From: Mycobacterium sp. D16Q14 | GTDB lineage: Bacteria > Actinomycetota > Actinomycetes > Mycobacteriales > Mycobacteriaceae | Reading direction: 5' to 3' | Assembly: GCA_002013415.1 (NCBI GenBank) | Contig: MAEX01000020.1 | Location: 37,812 to 101,811 of the forward strand | Length of the DNA: 64,000 nucleotides | Shown: piece after piece, positions 23,776-33,434 of the stretch | How the letters are laid out: the number at the start of each line of letters is the position of its first letter | How positions within the stretch are numbered: the first letter of the stretch is position 1 | Made by a program: the position numbers and the translations under genes | The notes under the pieces: model-generated | The model's database searches: none | Seen by the model: the letters and a program-made list of their open reading frames with translations, nothing else | What the model was told of the DNA's origin: nothing

Positions 23776-25515
23776 ATGGCCCGTACCGTCTCGCAACTCA
23801 TCGTCGATACCGTGAAAGCCGCCGGTGTTCAACGCATTTACGGCCTGCCCGGCGACTCGTTGAATGGCTTTACCGAGGCTCTGCGCCGCGACGGCACCGT
23901 GGAGTGGGTCCATGTGCGCCACGAGGAGGCGGCGGCATTCGCCGCGGGGGCGGAGGCGGCGCTGACGGGCACCCTCGCGGTGTGTGCTGCCAGCTGCGGC
24001 CCGGGCAATCTGCATCTCATCAACGGTCTCTTTGATGCCCACCGCAGTCGAGTCCCCGTCCTCGCGATCGCCTCGCACATCCCCAGCGCCGAAATCGGCA
24101 GCGGCTACTTCCAGGAAACCCATCCGCAGAATCTGTTCGCCGAATGCAGCGTGTACAGCGAGCTGGTGAGCAGCGTCGAACAGCTGCCGTACGTCTTGGA
24201 CACCGCCATCCGCGCGGCGCTGGACCAGAGAGGGGTGGCCGTCCTGACAATCCCAGGAGACATCCTCAGCGCCAAGACAGATGTGGCGCCGCCCTCCGGG
24301 CCGATCGTCGCGGGCATCGGGACCCGCCTGCCAGACCCAGTGTCCCTAGAGCGAGCCGTACGCGTGCTGAACGGATCCAACGCGGTCACCATCCTCGCCG
24401 GGGCCGGCTGTGAGGGCGCGCATGCCGAGCTGCTGGAAGCTGCTCGTATTCTCCAGGCACCGATCGTGCACACGTTGCGCGGCAAGGAATTCGTCGAGTA
24501 CGACAACCCGTTCGACGTCGGTATGACGGGCCTGTTGGGATTTCGTTCCGGGTACGACGCACTCGAGGACACCAAGGTTCTGCTGATGCTCGGGACGGAT
24601 TTCCCGTATCGACAGTTCTATCCGCCGAAGGCCACCGTCGTTCAGGTCGATATCCGCGGTGAACATATCGGCCGTCGTGTCCGGGTGGATGTCCCACTCG
24701 TCGGGTCGGTGAAAGACACTTTGCAACAGCTAAATTCGACACTCCTTCCGCATTCCGATGGCAAGCACCTAGAGCGCGCGAGAGAAAACTACACGCGCAC
24801 GCGTGCTCAGCTCGACCGGTTGGCCGCGGACGATCGCAATCAGATGCCCGTGCGACCGGAACTTGTCGCACGCAGAATCGACGAGCTGGCAGACGAGGAC
24901 GCGGTCTTCATCGCCGATGTTGGCACACCCGTCATCTGGGCCGCGCGCTACCTGTCCATGAATGGCCGACGGCGCCTGCTCGGTTCGTTCAACCACGGCA
25001 GCATGGCCAACGCCGTTCCCCAGGGAATCGGGGCTCAGGCATCACACCGAGGCCGCCAGATCGTCACCCTCTCCGGTGACGGCGGGCTGGCGATGATGCT
25101 GGGAGATCTCATCACGCTCACCCAGTCGCAGCTGCCCATCAAGATGGTGGTGTTCAACAATGGCCCGCTCAGCTTCGTGGAGCTGGAAATGAAGGCCGCC
25201 GGGATCGTCAACTACGGGACCGCCCTGGACAACCCGGTCTTTGCCGACGTCGCAAGGGCACTCGGGATTCACGGCGTCCGCGTGGAACGCCCCGATCAGC
25301 TCGATGCGGCGCTGTCGGAGGCCTTCAGTCACGACGGCCCGGCCCTCGTCGAGGTAGTCACCGCCCGCCAGGAGCTCTCGATCCCACCGACCATCACCGC
25401 CGCACAGGTGGCAGGCTTCTCCTTGTGGGCGACGAGGACGCTGCTGTCGGGGCGCGGCGACGAGCTCATCGACCTGGCCAAGACGAACCTCGGCGCGCGC
25501 CTGCGCCGCCGGTAA
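23776..25515 (+). CDS. thiamine-diphosphate-dependent pyruvate oxidase/dehydrogenase (PoxB-like)
   Basis: A 579-residue ThDP enzyme with the usual three domains (PYR, central, PP). The activating Glu lies in VRHEEAAAFAAGAEAALTG near residue 51 and the ThDP-Mg motif starts at Gly434-Asp435-Gly436 and ends in FNN. Closest by layout to the membrane-associated pyruvate:quinone oxidoreductase PoxB, which converts pyruvate to acetate and CO2 with FAD. The ATG at 23776 is preferred over one 12 bp earlier because GGAGGG lies before it. A LuxR-type regulator and a Rieske-ThDP fusion follow. Confidence 0.85.
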   Translation: MARTVSQLIVDTVKAAGVQRIYGLPGDSLNGFTEALRRDGTVEWVHVRHEEAAAFAAGAEAALTGTLAVCAASCGPGNLHLINGLFDAHRSRVPVLAIASHIPSAEIGSGYFQETHPQNLFAECSVYSELVSSVEQLPYVLDTAIRAALDQRGVAVLTIPGDILSAKTDVAPPSGPIVAGIGTRLPDPVSLERAVRVLNGSNAVTILAGAGCEGAHAELLEAARILQAPIVHTLRGKEFVEYDNPFDVGMTGLLGFRSGYDALEDTKVLLMLGTDFPYRQFYPPKATVVQVDIRGEHIGRRVRVDVPLVGSVKDTLQQLNSTLLPHSDGKHLERARENYTRTRAQLDRLAADDRNQMPVRPELVARRIDELADEDAVFIADVGTPVIWAARYLSMNGRRRLLGSFNHGSMANAVPQGIGAQASHRGRQIVTLSGDGGLAMMLGDLITLTQSQLPIKMVVFNNGPLSFVELEMKAAGIVNYGTALDNPVFADVARALGIHGVRVERPDQLDAALSEAFSHDGPALVEVVTARQELSIPPTITAAQVAGFSLWATRTLLSGRGDELIDLAKTNLGARLRRR

Positions 25516-25564
25516 GTCTCAACCACCGCTGCCCGGCGGTCCTGGCGCTACCATCGCAAACGCC

Positions 25565-28357
25565 ATGACCGCTCCTCCTTTCCCTCCTTCGTTCGTCGGT
25601 CGCGACAACCTACGCGACGTGGTCAGACGCGTCGCGACCACGACGGACAACCCGCCCAACGTATTGCTCCTGCTCGGAGAGGCCGGGATTGGGAAGTCAG
25701 CACTGCTCAGGGATGCCACCACGGCTGCCGTGAGCGCCGGAGTCCAGGTGCTGTTCGCCGCCGGGAGCCAGCCCGATCTACTGCATGCCTTTACGTCCCT
25801 GGCCGAGCTCATCTGCCCTTTGAACGAGCACGTCAACGCGCTGCCCAGGCTGCTGCGGGACACCCTCAACGACATTCTGGGGATCAATAGCACACCCTCA
25901 CCGCGCGGTCCTGCCGTCATCCGGCATGCGCTCGTTGCGCTACTGAAATCCGTCGCCCGTGACCGCCCGCTCCTCCTCGCGCTCGATGATGTCGACCTTC
26001 TCGACCGCGATTCACGTGAAGTGCTGACCTCCTTGTCCCGCAGGCTCATCCACACTCCGGTGTCGGTCATCATGACTGCTCGACACCGCGATGGTCTCCC
26101 GGGCCTCGACTCCGTCATCTCCGTCATCGACGTGCCGGCTCTGAGCGATCGTGAGGCGAGTGACCTCCTCGACACACTGGCGCCGACCCCCGAGCGTGGC
26201 GTTCGCGGTGAGATCATCCGATGGGCGGACGGAAATCCGCTGGCGCTGATTGAGGGGGCACGCTTCTACGGTCTTTCCGGCGCCACGGTGTTCCGCGGAA
26301 ACAACATGGCCGGATACCGCGGTGCGCATTCCATCTTCTCCATAGAGCTGGCGGCGCTCGACGCGATCACCCGAAAACTGTTGTTATACAGTGCCTCTGG
26401 TTCGCGATACGAAACCGTTGACATCGTCACCGACGTCGCCGGCTACGGTTCCGACGTATCCGTCTGGAACGATGCCGAAAAAGCAGGGCTGGTGAGTATC
26501 ACCCCGGATAGGTTGATCAAGTTCTGCCATCCGCTGCTTCGGACTCTCGCCTATACCGACTCAACCCTGACCGAACAACGCGATGCTCATCTCGCCTTCG
26601 GCCGATCCCGGTTACTCGACAATGCTTGCCGTGCCTGGCATCTGGCTGCAGCAGCGGGCGGGCCAGATGAGGCCATCGCATCCGCACTGGAGCAGTCTGC
26701 GCAGCTGGCCCAGGAGCGTGGAGGCTACCTGGAGGTCACACGTGCGCTGCAGCGTGCCGCAGAGTTGAGTCCACTAGCTGACGACGGTGCGCGCCGGTAC
26801 GCCCGGGCAGCGGCCGCCGCGAACTTCGGCGGCGATACCGCTTGGGCACTAGTCCTCTGCGACAAGGCGTCTCAGTTAACCAATCAACCCGATATCCTCG
26901 GTTACGCCTCCCTCACCCGCGGTTCCATCCGGCTGCAGTCAGCACAGGCGACCGAGGCCTTCGAATTGGTTCGCCGCTGCATGGAGGGAGCAACACCTCC
27001 GGAGGGTCGACTGGCCCTCACGCTGGCTCATCTAGGCGCCTCGGCCTCGTACTACTCCGGGGATATCGCGCACCGCGAAGCGCTCCAGAAGTGGCTTCCC
27101 CGCCTGCCCTTCGACGACACCGAGCAGGAGGAGACGGAAGCCGAATTCTTCACGTTCCCGGAGGGTGCTACCACCCTGCAGCGCACCTACATCGGTATGT
27201 ACGCCGACACCGCCTCTGCCGGACACCTCAGGCCGACATACTTCGACCGATGCTGGCTCACGCCGCAGGCGCCGATCCTGGAGCCCTTTCGGCATCTCGT
27301 CGTGGGCCTGATGGCTGCCGCCACCGACGACTCCGACCTCGCCGTTCGCCATCTCTCAGAGGCGGTGGAATCACTCAAAGGCAGTGGAGGCATGCGCGGC
27401 TTCACCTATGCGCTAGCCCCCCTCGCCTGGGCACTCCTGGACACAGGCCGCTGGAGTCAACTCGACGAACTCCTTGCCTCTACCGCGGACCTGTATGAGC
27501 TCCACGATCTTGCACTGCTGCGCAGCGAGACAGCTGTGTGTCGTGCGCAGCTACTCGCGTATCGAGGTGACGTCACTGCAGCGACAGCGACGTTGCGAGA
27601 TATCGACATGTCCTCGTTGGGCACGAAGTCAGGAGCGACTCGCGCGGCGCTGGCGCGCGTACGGGGGTGGACGGCGACCCTCCACAACGACTTCGACGGC
27701 GCGTATCAGCATTTGCGCGCACAGTTTCATTCCGACGGGACGCCCATGCACTTCGTCGTATCGCACCGCGGGGTGGCCGAATTGGCCTGGGCGGCGGCGC
27801 GCAGCGGCCGTACCGAGGAAGTTCGGCCGTTGATCGACGCCATCGGAGCGCAACTAGGCTCCGAGTCACCCACGCGGATCCGGCTCCTACATCATCAGGC
27901 TATGGCGCTGGTGTCCTCGACCGCAAATGCGGAGAACTACTTTCGGCTCGCGGTAGACGATTCCACCGGAGATCAGTGGCCGATCGAAGGCGCTCGCGCC
28001 CGGCTGCACTACGGAGAGTGGCTGCGCCGGGCGCGCCGTCCCGCTGAGGCACGTCCACTCCTAACGACAGCTCTGACCGTTTTCGAGCGCCATGGCGCCG
28101 AGGCACTGGCGGCACTCGCCCGTGCTGAACTGCGCGCCGCGGGCGTCGTCTCGAAATCTGCCCGGACCACGGCGGGCTTCGGATCGCTGACCGCGCAAGA
28201 GCAGCAGATTGTCAGGCTCGCTGCGTCCGGCATGACCAACCGCCAGATCGGCGATCAGCTCAATCTCTCGCCTCGTACCATCGCTTCTCACCTGTATCAC
28301 GTTTACCCCAAGCTTGGGATCAGCCGACGGCACGAGCTGCGCGACCTGATCACGTAG
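25565..28357 (+). CDS. large ATP-binding LuxR family regulator (LAL type)
   Basis: A 930-residue regulator. The N-terminal AAA/NB-ARC-like ATPase has Walker A GEAGIGKS (residues 38-45) and a Walker B LLALDDVD near residue 138. A long alpha-helical, TPR-like middle follows, then a C-terminal LuxR helix-turn-helix at about 868-925 (LTAQEQQIVRLAASGMTNRQI). Such LAL proteins are usually activators responding to small molecules. It lies between a PoxB-like gene and two Rieske fusion genes on the same strand; the 68-bp gap to the first fusion makes it a candidate activator of them. Confidence 0.86.
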   Translation: MTAPPFPPSFVGRDNLRDVVRRVATTTDNPPNVLLLLGEAGIGKSALLRDATTAAVSAGVQVLFAAGSQPDLLHAFTSLAELICPLNEHVNALPRLLRDTLNDILGINSTPSPRGPAVIRHALVALLKSVARDRPLLLALDDVDLLDRDSREVLTSLSRRLIHTPVSVIMTARHRDGLPGLDSVISVIDVPALSDREASDLLDTLAPTPERGVRGEIIRWADGNPLALIEGARFYGLSGATVFRGNNMAGYRGAHSIFSIELAALDAITRKLLLYSASGSRYETVDIVTDVAGYGSDVSVWNDAEKAGLVSITPDRLIKFCHPLLRTLAYTDSTLTEQRDAHLAFGRSRLLDNACRAWHLAAAAGGPDEAIASALEQSAQLAQERGGYLEVTRALQRAAELSPLADDGARRYARAAAAANFGGDTAWALVLCDKASQLTNQPDILGYASLTRGSIRLQSAQATEAFELVRRCMEGATPPEGRLALTLAHLGASASYYSGDIAHREALQKWLPRLPFDDTEQEETEAEFFTFPEGATTLQRTYIGMYADTASAGHLRPTYFDRCWLTPQAPILEPFRHLVVGLMAAATDDSDLAVRHLSEAVESLKGSGGMRGFTYALAPLAWALLDTGRWSQLDELLASTADLYELHDLALLRSETAVCRAQLLAYRGDVTAATATLRDIDMSSLGTKSGATRAALARVRGWTATLHNDFDGAYQHLRAQFHSDGTPMHFVVSHRGVAELAWAAARSGRTEEVRPLIDAIGAQLGSESPTRIRLLHHQAMALVSSTANAENYFRLAVDDSTGDQWPIEGARARLHYGEWLRRARRPAEARPLLTTALTVFERHGAEALAALARAELRAAGVVSKSARTTAGFGSLTAQEQQIVRLAASGMTNRQIGDQLNLSPRTIASHLYHVYPKLGISRRHELRDLIT

Positions 28358-28425
28358 CTGGACCCGCGTGCCGCGCCAGTCATGTGACTGATGCGCGTAT
28401 GTCGCTGGTGACGCATAGTTCACTC

Positions 28426-30054
28426 ATGACTACCCTGCCCACGGCGGCACTGCAGGTGGCAGAGTTGTCGGCACTCCCCGAGGGGGCGCCCTACGCCACC
28501 CGAGTGAGCGGCGTCGACATCGTTCTGATCCGTCAGGACGAGGATGTTTCGGCGCTGTACGGGCGCTGCGCACACCGCGGTGCCCTGATGGCCGACGGCC
28601 ACCTCGAAGGTGACCTCCTGGTCTGCGGGGTCCACGGCTGGCGTTACGAGGTGGACAGCGGTATCTCACCGGTCAATCCTTCGGTCGCACTGACGAAATT
28701 TCCCGCCTGGGTCTCCAACGGCACTGTGTACGTCGATGAATCGGCTGTGTCGGCATTCGCGAAGGTACATCCGGTGTCGTACGAGGACGACGGCTATCAG
28801 GGCGCGTGGATCAAACCCTCTGATACCGCGGAGGAACCCTTCGTCACCCAGATCCACGAGCTCGCCGCGCACGGGCTCGACAGGGTCGGGCATCACGGGG
28901 CGATGGCGGCGATGGGGGTACCGCGAGACAAGCTGCCCTCGTGGGATTCGATTCAGCTGGTGACCGGCCAGCTGGCTCGTCTGCCCCTGCTGGACGACGA
29001 ACTCGTCGACACCCGAACTGTGATCGGTCCGGGCGCACGGCGCCCACTGACCCTCGACATCCCCCTGTTTGTCAGTGATATGAGCTTCGGGGCTCTCTCG
29101 CAAGAGGCCAAGATCGCGCTGGCCGCAGGCGCCGATCTCGCCGGAACGGGCATCTGCTCGGGTGAAGGAGGCATGCTCCCCGAAGAACAGCAACACAATT
29201 CGCGATACTTCTACGAGCTGGCCTCGGCCAGATTCGGATGGAGCTTCGAGCACGTCAAGAAGGTGCAGGCCTTTCATTTCAAGGGCGGCCAGGGTGCCAA
29301 GACCGGCACCGGCGGGCATCTGCCCGGTAACAAGGTCGTCGGGAAGATCGCCGAGGTCCGTGGTCTCGCACCGGGCACTCCCGCGATCTCACCGGCTCGC
29401 TTCCCCGATTGGACATCCCTGGACCAGTTCCGCGACTTCGCGAACGAGGTGCGTGAGTTATCGGGGGGAATCCCGGTCGGCTACAAGATGAGCGCACAGC
29501 ACATCGAACACGATATCGACGCGGCGCTCACCATCGGCGTCGACTACATCATTCTCGACGGTCGCGGAGGTGGTACCGGCGCTGCACCAATTCTCTTCCG
29601 CGACAACATCTCGGTACCGACCATTCCGGCTCTGGCCCGCGCGCGTAGACATCTCGATCGCTCCGGTGCGCGGGAGGTGACATTGGCGGTGACCGGCGGC
29701 ATCCGCACCCCGGCCGACATGGTCAAGGCGCTGGCGCTGGGCGCCGACGCCATCGGCTTGTCCAACGCCGCACTGCAAGCCATCGGCTGTGTCGGCATGC
29801 GCGCCTGCAACACCAACACCTGCCCTGTCGGCATCGCCACCCAGAATCCAGCGCTGCGTGATCGTCTGCCCATCGACCTTGCCGCCGTGCGATTGCGGCG
29901 ATTCCTGCAGTCCACCGTCGAGCTGATGACGATACTGGCCAGGGCGTGCGATCATCGCCGTCTCGCCGACCTGGAGCTCGACGATCTCGTCACATTCGAC
30001 CGCGACTTCGCATACCTCAGCGCAGTCCCCTACGCAGGAGCGATACCACTGTGA
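28426..30054 (+). CDS. Rieske domain fused to FMN-binding glutamate-synthase-like domain
   Basis: A 542-residue two-domain protein. Residues 1-110 form a Rieske ferredoxin domain with ligands Cys48, His50, Cys67 and His70 (C-x-H-x16-C-x2-H). Residues from about 150 to the end match the FMN/central domain of glutamate synthase, with the 3Fe-4S cysteines Cys455, Cys461 and Cys466 (C-x5-C-x4-C). The glutaminase domain of true glutamate synthase is absent. The start at 28426 is chosen because it puts the Rieske ligands at the same positions as in the next gene; an in-frame GTG at 28384 is possible. It overlaps the next gene by 4 bp. Substrate unknown; electron transfer from the Rieske centre to FMN is inferred. 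Confidence 0.83.
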   Translation: MTTLPTAALQVAELSALPEGAPYATRVSGVDIVLIRQDEDVSALYGRCAHRGALMADGHLEGDLLVCGVHGWRYEVDSGISPVNPSVALTKFPAWVSNGTVYVDESAVSAFAKVHPVSYEDDGYQGAWIKPSDTAEEPFVTQIHELAAHGLDRVGHHGAMAAMGVPRDKLPSWDSIQLVTGQLARLPLLDDELVDTRTVIGPGARRPLTLDIPLFVSDMSFGALSQEAKIALAAGADLAGTGICSGEGGMLPEEQQHNSRYFYELASARFGWSFEHVKKVQAFHFKGGQGAKTGTGGHLPGNKVVGKIAEVRGLAPGTPAISPARFPDWTSLDQFRDFANEVRELSGGIPVGYKMSAQHIEHDIDAALTIGVDYIILDGRGGGTGAAPILFRDNISVPTIPALARARRHLDRSGAREVTLAVTGGIRTPADMVKALALGADAIGLSNAALQAIGCVGMRACNTNTCPVGIATQNPALRDRLPIDLAAVRLRRFLQSTVELMTILARACDHRRLADLELDDLVTFDRDFAYLSAVPYAGAIPL

Positions 30055-31994
30055 GCAAACAGGAACTGTTCTGGCACAAGGCGGCTGATCAGGATGCGTT
30101 GGTTGAGGGCGAGGTGACGGTCTGCCCGGTGGGCCTGAAGTCCGTGGCCTTGACCAAACTGCACGGCCGTTTCGGTGCCATCGACAACCGCTGCCCCCAC
30201 CAGGGCGGTCCGCTGGGCCAGGGCACCTTGGAGAACGACAAGATTCGTTGTCCCTGGCATGGATTCGACTTCGACCCGTTCACCGGCGAGGCAGCCGGTG
30301 GACCGGACTTCGATGTGCTGGCCTATCCCGTGGACGTGCGCGAGGACGGCGTGTACGTGGGCACTCCGCCGCCGGCTCCTCATGTCCGCACGGTCAGCGA
30401 CGTGCTGATTGAGACCATGACCAACTGGGGTGTGGACACGGTCTTCGGCATGGTCGGACACTCGAATCTCGGTGTCGCCGAGGCGATGCACCGGGCCGAA
30501 GGCGACGGCAAATTGCGGTACTTCGGCATCAGGCACGAGGGCGCGGCAGCCTTCGCCGCCTCGGCTTACGGGAAGCTGACCGGACGCCCCGCCGCGTGTT
30601 TCGGTATCGCCGGCCCAGGTTCGACGAATCTGTTGACGGGGCTGTACGACGCGAAGGCCGATCGCGCACCAGTGCTCGCCATCTCGGGCAACGTGGATTC
30701 ATCGGTGGCCGGTAAGGGCGCCTTCCAGGACATCGATCTGCTGGCGGCCTTCGCCGACGTATCCGTATATTCGGCAATGGTGCGGGCGGGCTCCGACCAC
30801 GCCGAGCTGATGACCATGGCGCTCAAGCACGCCATCTTGGAGCGCGGTGTCGGCCATCTCGTGCTCCCCGACGAGGTTCAGGTGCTCCCCGCGCCCGACA
30901 AACCGGCTGCCGGGCCGCAGGGCCGCATGCCGGATCTGCGGGTGGGCCCACCGACGGCGGCGCTCGACGCGGCGCTGCGCCTCATCGAATCGGCCACGCG
31001 CCCAGTGATCGTGGTTGGCGCCGGTGCGAAATTCGATATGGCAGCCATCACCGCGCTGGCCGAGCGGCTGAGCGCCCCGATCCTCACCACCTTCAAGGCC
31101 AAGGGGCAGGTCTCCGACCGTCATCCGCTCGCCGGCGGGGTGCTCGGCCGCTCGGGTACGCCGGTTGCGTCCTGGATGATGAACAAGACCGATCTGCTCT
31201 TGGTATTCGGCGCATCGTTCTCGAATCACACTGGTATCTCGCCCTACAAGCCGACCATTCAGGTCGACACCGACCCACTGGCGCTCGGCCGCTTTCGGCC
31301 GGTCACGGCACCCGTGCTCGGTGACGTTGGTGTGACGGCCGCGGCCCTGTCCGATGGGCTCCGGACAAACCCGTCGCTAGTCGACCAACGCCCCGAGCTG
31401 GCGCAACGCTGGTCGGTATGGCGCACGGAAAAGGTTCGCCGGGCCGCCGCCCCCGCCCATGGACGGGTACCTGCTGCCGCCGTCTTCCATGCGCTCAACG
31501 GTTTGGTGCCCGAAAATGCGGTACTGACAGTCGATGTGGGCAATCACGCGTACTCGTTCGGCCGCTACTTCGAGCCCACCGCACAGGCGGTGCTCATGTC
31601 GGGATACCTCGGCTCTATCGGCTTCGGTTTTCCCGCCGCCATGGGCGCCTGGGCAGCGGCCCCGGATCGGCCCATCGTCGCGGTGACCGGTGACGGCGGC
31701 TTCGGCCAATACCTCGCCGACTTCACCACTGCCGTGAAGTACGACATGAACATCACCCATATCCTGCTCAACAACGGCGAGCTGGCCAAGATCAGCGAGG
31801 AACAACGCAGCTCCGAATACGCCGTGTGGCAAACCTCGCTGCACAATCCGTCTTTCGCGGAGTTCGCTCGCGACTGTGGAGCGTATGGCAGGCGCGTTAG
31901 CGATGCGGCCGAGCTGAATTCGGCGATCACCGAGGCGCTCGGCCATCCTGGGCCTGCCCTGGTTGAGATCCTGACGGACCCACGGTCGCACTAG
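30051..31994 (+). CDS. Rieske domain fused to a thiamine-diphosphate-dependent decarboxylase/oxidase
   Basis: A 647-residue fusion. Residues 1-107 are a Rieske ferredoxin domain with Cys48, His50, Cys67 and His70. From about residue 115 a full pyruvate-oxidase-like enzyme follows: activating Glu163 (IRHEGAAAF), central domain, and ThDP motif Gly547-Asp548-Gly549 ending in LLNNGELAK. Rieske centres normally deliver electrons to oxygenases or quinone complexes, so a Rieske module on a 2-oxoacid decarboxylase is unusual and suggests that the enzyme passes electrons to or from an Fe-S chain. GTG start within the stop codon of the upstream Rieske-FMN gene, so the pair is surely co-translated. Confidence 0.85.
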   Translation: MSKQELFWHKAADQDALVEGEVTVCPVGLKSVALTKLHGRFGAIDNRCPHQGGPLGQGTLENDKIRCPWHGFDFDPFTGEAAGGPDFDVLAYPVDVREDGVYVGTPPPAPHVRTVSDVLIETMTNWGVDTVFGMVGHSNLGVAEAMHRAEGDGKLRYFGIRHEGAAAFAASAYGKLTGRPAACFGIAGPGSTNLLTGLYDAKADRAPVLAISGNVDSSVAGKGAFQDIDLLAAFADVSVYSAMVRAGSDHAELMTMALKHAILERGVGHLVLPDEVQVLPAPDKPAAGPQGRMPDLRVGPPTAALDAALRLIESATRPVIVVGAGAKFDMAAITALAERLSAPILTTFKAKGQVSDRHPLAGGVLGRSGTPVASWMMNKTDLLLVFGASFSNHTGISPYKPTIQVDTDPLALGRFRPVTAPVLGDVGVTAAALSDGLRTNPSLVDQRPELAQRWSVWRTEKVRRAAAPAHGRVPAAAVFHALNGLVPENAVLTVDVGNHAYSFGRYFEPTAQAVLMSGYLGSIGFGFPAAMGAWAAAPDRPIVAVTGDGGFGQYLADFTTAVKYDMNITHILLNNGELAKISEEQRSSEYAVWQTSLHNPSFAEFARDCGAYGRRVSDAAELNSAITEALGHPGPALVEILTDPRSH

Positions 31995-32007
31995 AGGCCC
32001 TCCTGGG

Positions 32008-32034
32008 TTATCCACAATCCTTGTTTTATCCACA
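32008..32034 (+). promoter_or_regulatory. two DnaA-box-like sequences upstream of the DUF222/HNH gene
   Basis: TTATCCACA occurs at 32008-32016 and again at 32026-32034, 18 bp apart on the same strand, between the Rieske-ThDP gene and the DUF222/HNH gene (start 32087). Each is a perfect match to the E. coli DnaA box; the mycobacterial preferred box is TTGTCCACA. Only two boxes are present and there is no replication gene, so an origin is not supported; regulation by DnaA or another protein is possible. Confidence 0.5.
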
Positions 32035-32086
32035 ACAACGGTCCAGTGCACAGTGCGGCACAGCGGATTCCACTAGACTCAAACAC

Positions 32087-33424
32087 GTGTTCGATTCATT
32101 GCCCGACGCAGATCTGATCGATGTGATCACGTCGGCACAGCGCGCCGAGGCGCAGGCGTGCGCCCGGCGACTGGGCGCGATCGGCGTGCTTGTCGACCGG
32201 CACGCTGACCTCGACAAGCCAGACGAGCGTGATCGTCACCCATTAGATCGTTGGGACAGGGTTGCCGCCGAAATTGCGGCGGCTCAGGGCATTACCCAGG
32301 CCTTGGCGTCCAGCCAGATGCGTTACGCCCAGGTTCTGCGGCACCGTCTCCGAGCAGTCGCTGAACGCTTCGCCGCCGGCGACCTTGACTTTCGGACTGT
32401 CGCGCTCATCGTCAACCGCACCGAACTCGTCGAGAACGACGCGGTGGTGACGCAGGTGGACACGGCCATCGTCGAGGCCCTGCCGCGCTGGGCACGCTGG
32501 TCCCACAAGCGCATCACCGCTGCACTCGATGCGTTGGTGCTTCGCTTCGATCAGGACGCCGTGCGGCGCAACAGATCCGCGAGCGAGGGCCGCCATATAG
32601 AAATCCGCCCGCTAGGTAACGGCGAGCCGGTCGCCGAAATCTGGGGCACCCTGCAGGCCACGCACGCCGTGGCCCTGGACAAGCGTCTCGATTTCTTGGC
32701 CAACACCGTGTGCCCGGCAGATCCACGCACCAAGGCCCAGCGCCGTGCCGACGCGGTCGGCGCGTTGACACGCGGTCTTGATCAGATGCGTTGCACCTGC
32801 GGACGTCCCGACTGCACTGGACGCAATGTCCCCGATATCGCGGTCGTCGTCAACGTGGTCGTCAATCAATCCACCCTCAACGGTCAGGACGATGTACCTG
32901 CCCATGTCCCTGGCTTCGGGGTGCTCGTCGCCGAGCAGGCCCGCGCCGCGGCCGCCGGCGCCTGCACTCGCGCGCTCACTGACTCCCACAGCACCGGATA
33001 CCGTCCCTCCAGCGGGCTTGTGGCGTTCGTGCGATCCCGCGACCAGCTGTGCCGATTCCCAGGCTGCGAGGCAGCAGCCGACCGGACGGATACCGACCAC
33101 ACCGTGCCGTGGGCGGCGGGTGGTCCCACCACCGGCGCCAATCTGAAGGCGTTGTGCCGCAAGCATCATCTGCTGAAGACCTTCGGCGGCTGGACCGAGA
33201 TCCAAGAACCCGACGGCACCGTGCTGTGGAAGGCGCCGACGGGGCACACCTATGTCACCACTCCCGCCAGCTGGTTCATCTTCCCCACCCTTACCCGCCA
33301 GCGCACCCGAAAACAGGAACGCGACCGTCGGCGCCATTCGGAACGAAGCCTCAACCTCCAACAACGATTACGACGCGAAGCGGCCCTGGCCGCACTCGCC
33401 GCCCACGACCCGCCACCCTTCTAG
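32087..33424 (+). CDS. DUF222/HNH endonuclease domain protein (13E12 repeat family)
   Basis: A 445-residue member of the actinobacterial 13E12 family: helical DUF222 domain over the first 300 residues and a C-terminal HNH nuclease domain (CRFPGCEAAADRTDTDH, then NLKALCRKHH). These genes are abundant and multicopy in mycobacteria; several are associated with repeat elements or phage attachment sites, but their function is unsettled. The GTG at 32087 is preferred because a longer frame would begin within the second DnaA-box-like sequence. No flanking repeats or att sites are seen, so it is reported as a stand-alone copy. Confidence 0.85.
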   Translation: MFDSLPDADLIDVITSAQRAEAQACARRLGAIGVLVDRHADLDKPDERDRHPLDRWDRVAAEIAAAQGITQALASSQMRYAQVLRHRLRAVAERFAAGDLDFRTVALIVNRTELVENDAVVTQVDTAIVEALPRWARWSHKRITAALDALVLRFDQDAVRRNRSASEGRHIEIRPLGNGEPVAEIWGTLQATHAVALDKRLDFLANTVCPADPRTKAQRRADAVGALTRGLDQMRCTCGRPDCTGRNVPDIAVVVNVVVNQSTLNGQDDVPAHVPGFGVLVAEQARAAAAGACTRALTDSHSTGYRPSSGLVAFVRSRDQLCRFPGCEAAADRTDTDHTVPWAAGGPTTGANLKALCRKHHLLKTFGGWTEIQEPDGTVLWKAPTGHTYVTTPASWFIFPTLTRQRTRKQERDRRRHSERSLNLQQRLRREAALAALAAHDPPPF

Positions 33425-33434
33425 GCGCCGTGGG

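Noticed and set aside
32008..32034. Replication origin at the two DnaA-like boxes
   Set aside because: Only two boxes, no dnaA/dnaN genes, no AT-rich unwinding region and a non-mycobacterial box variant.
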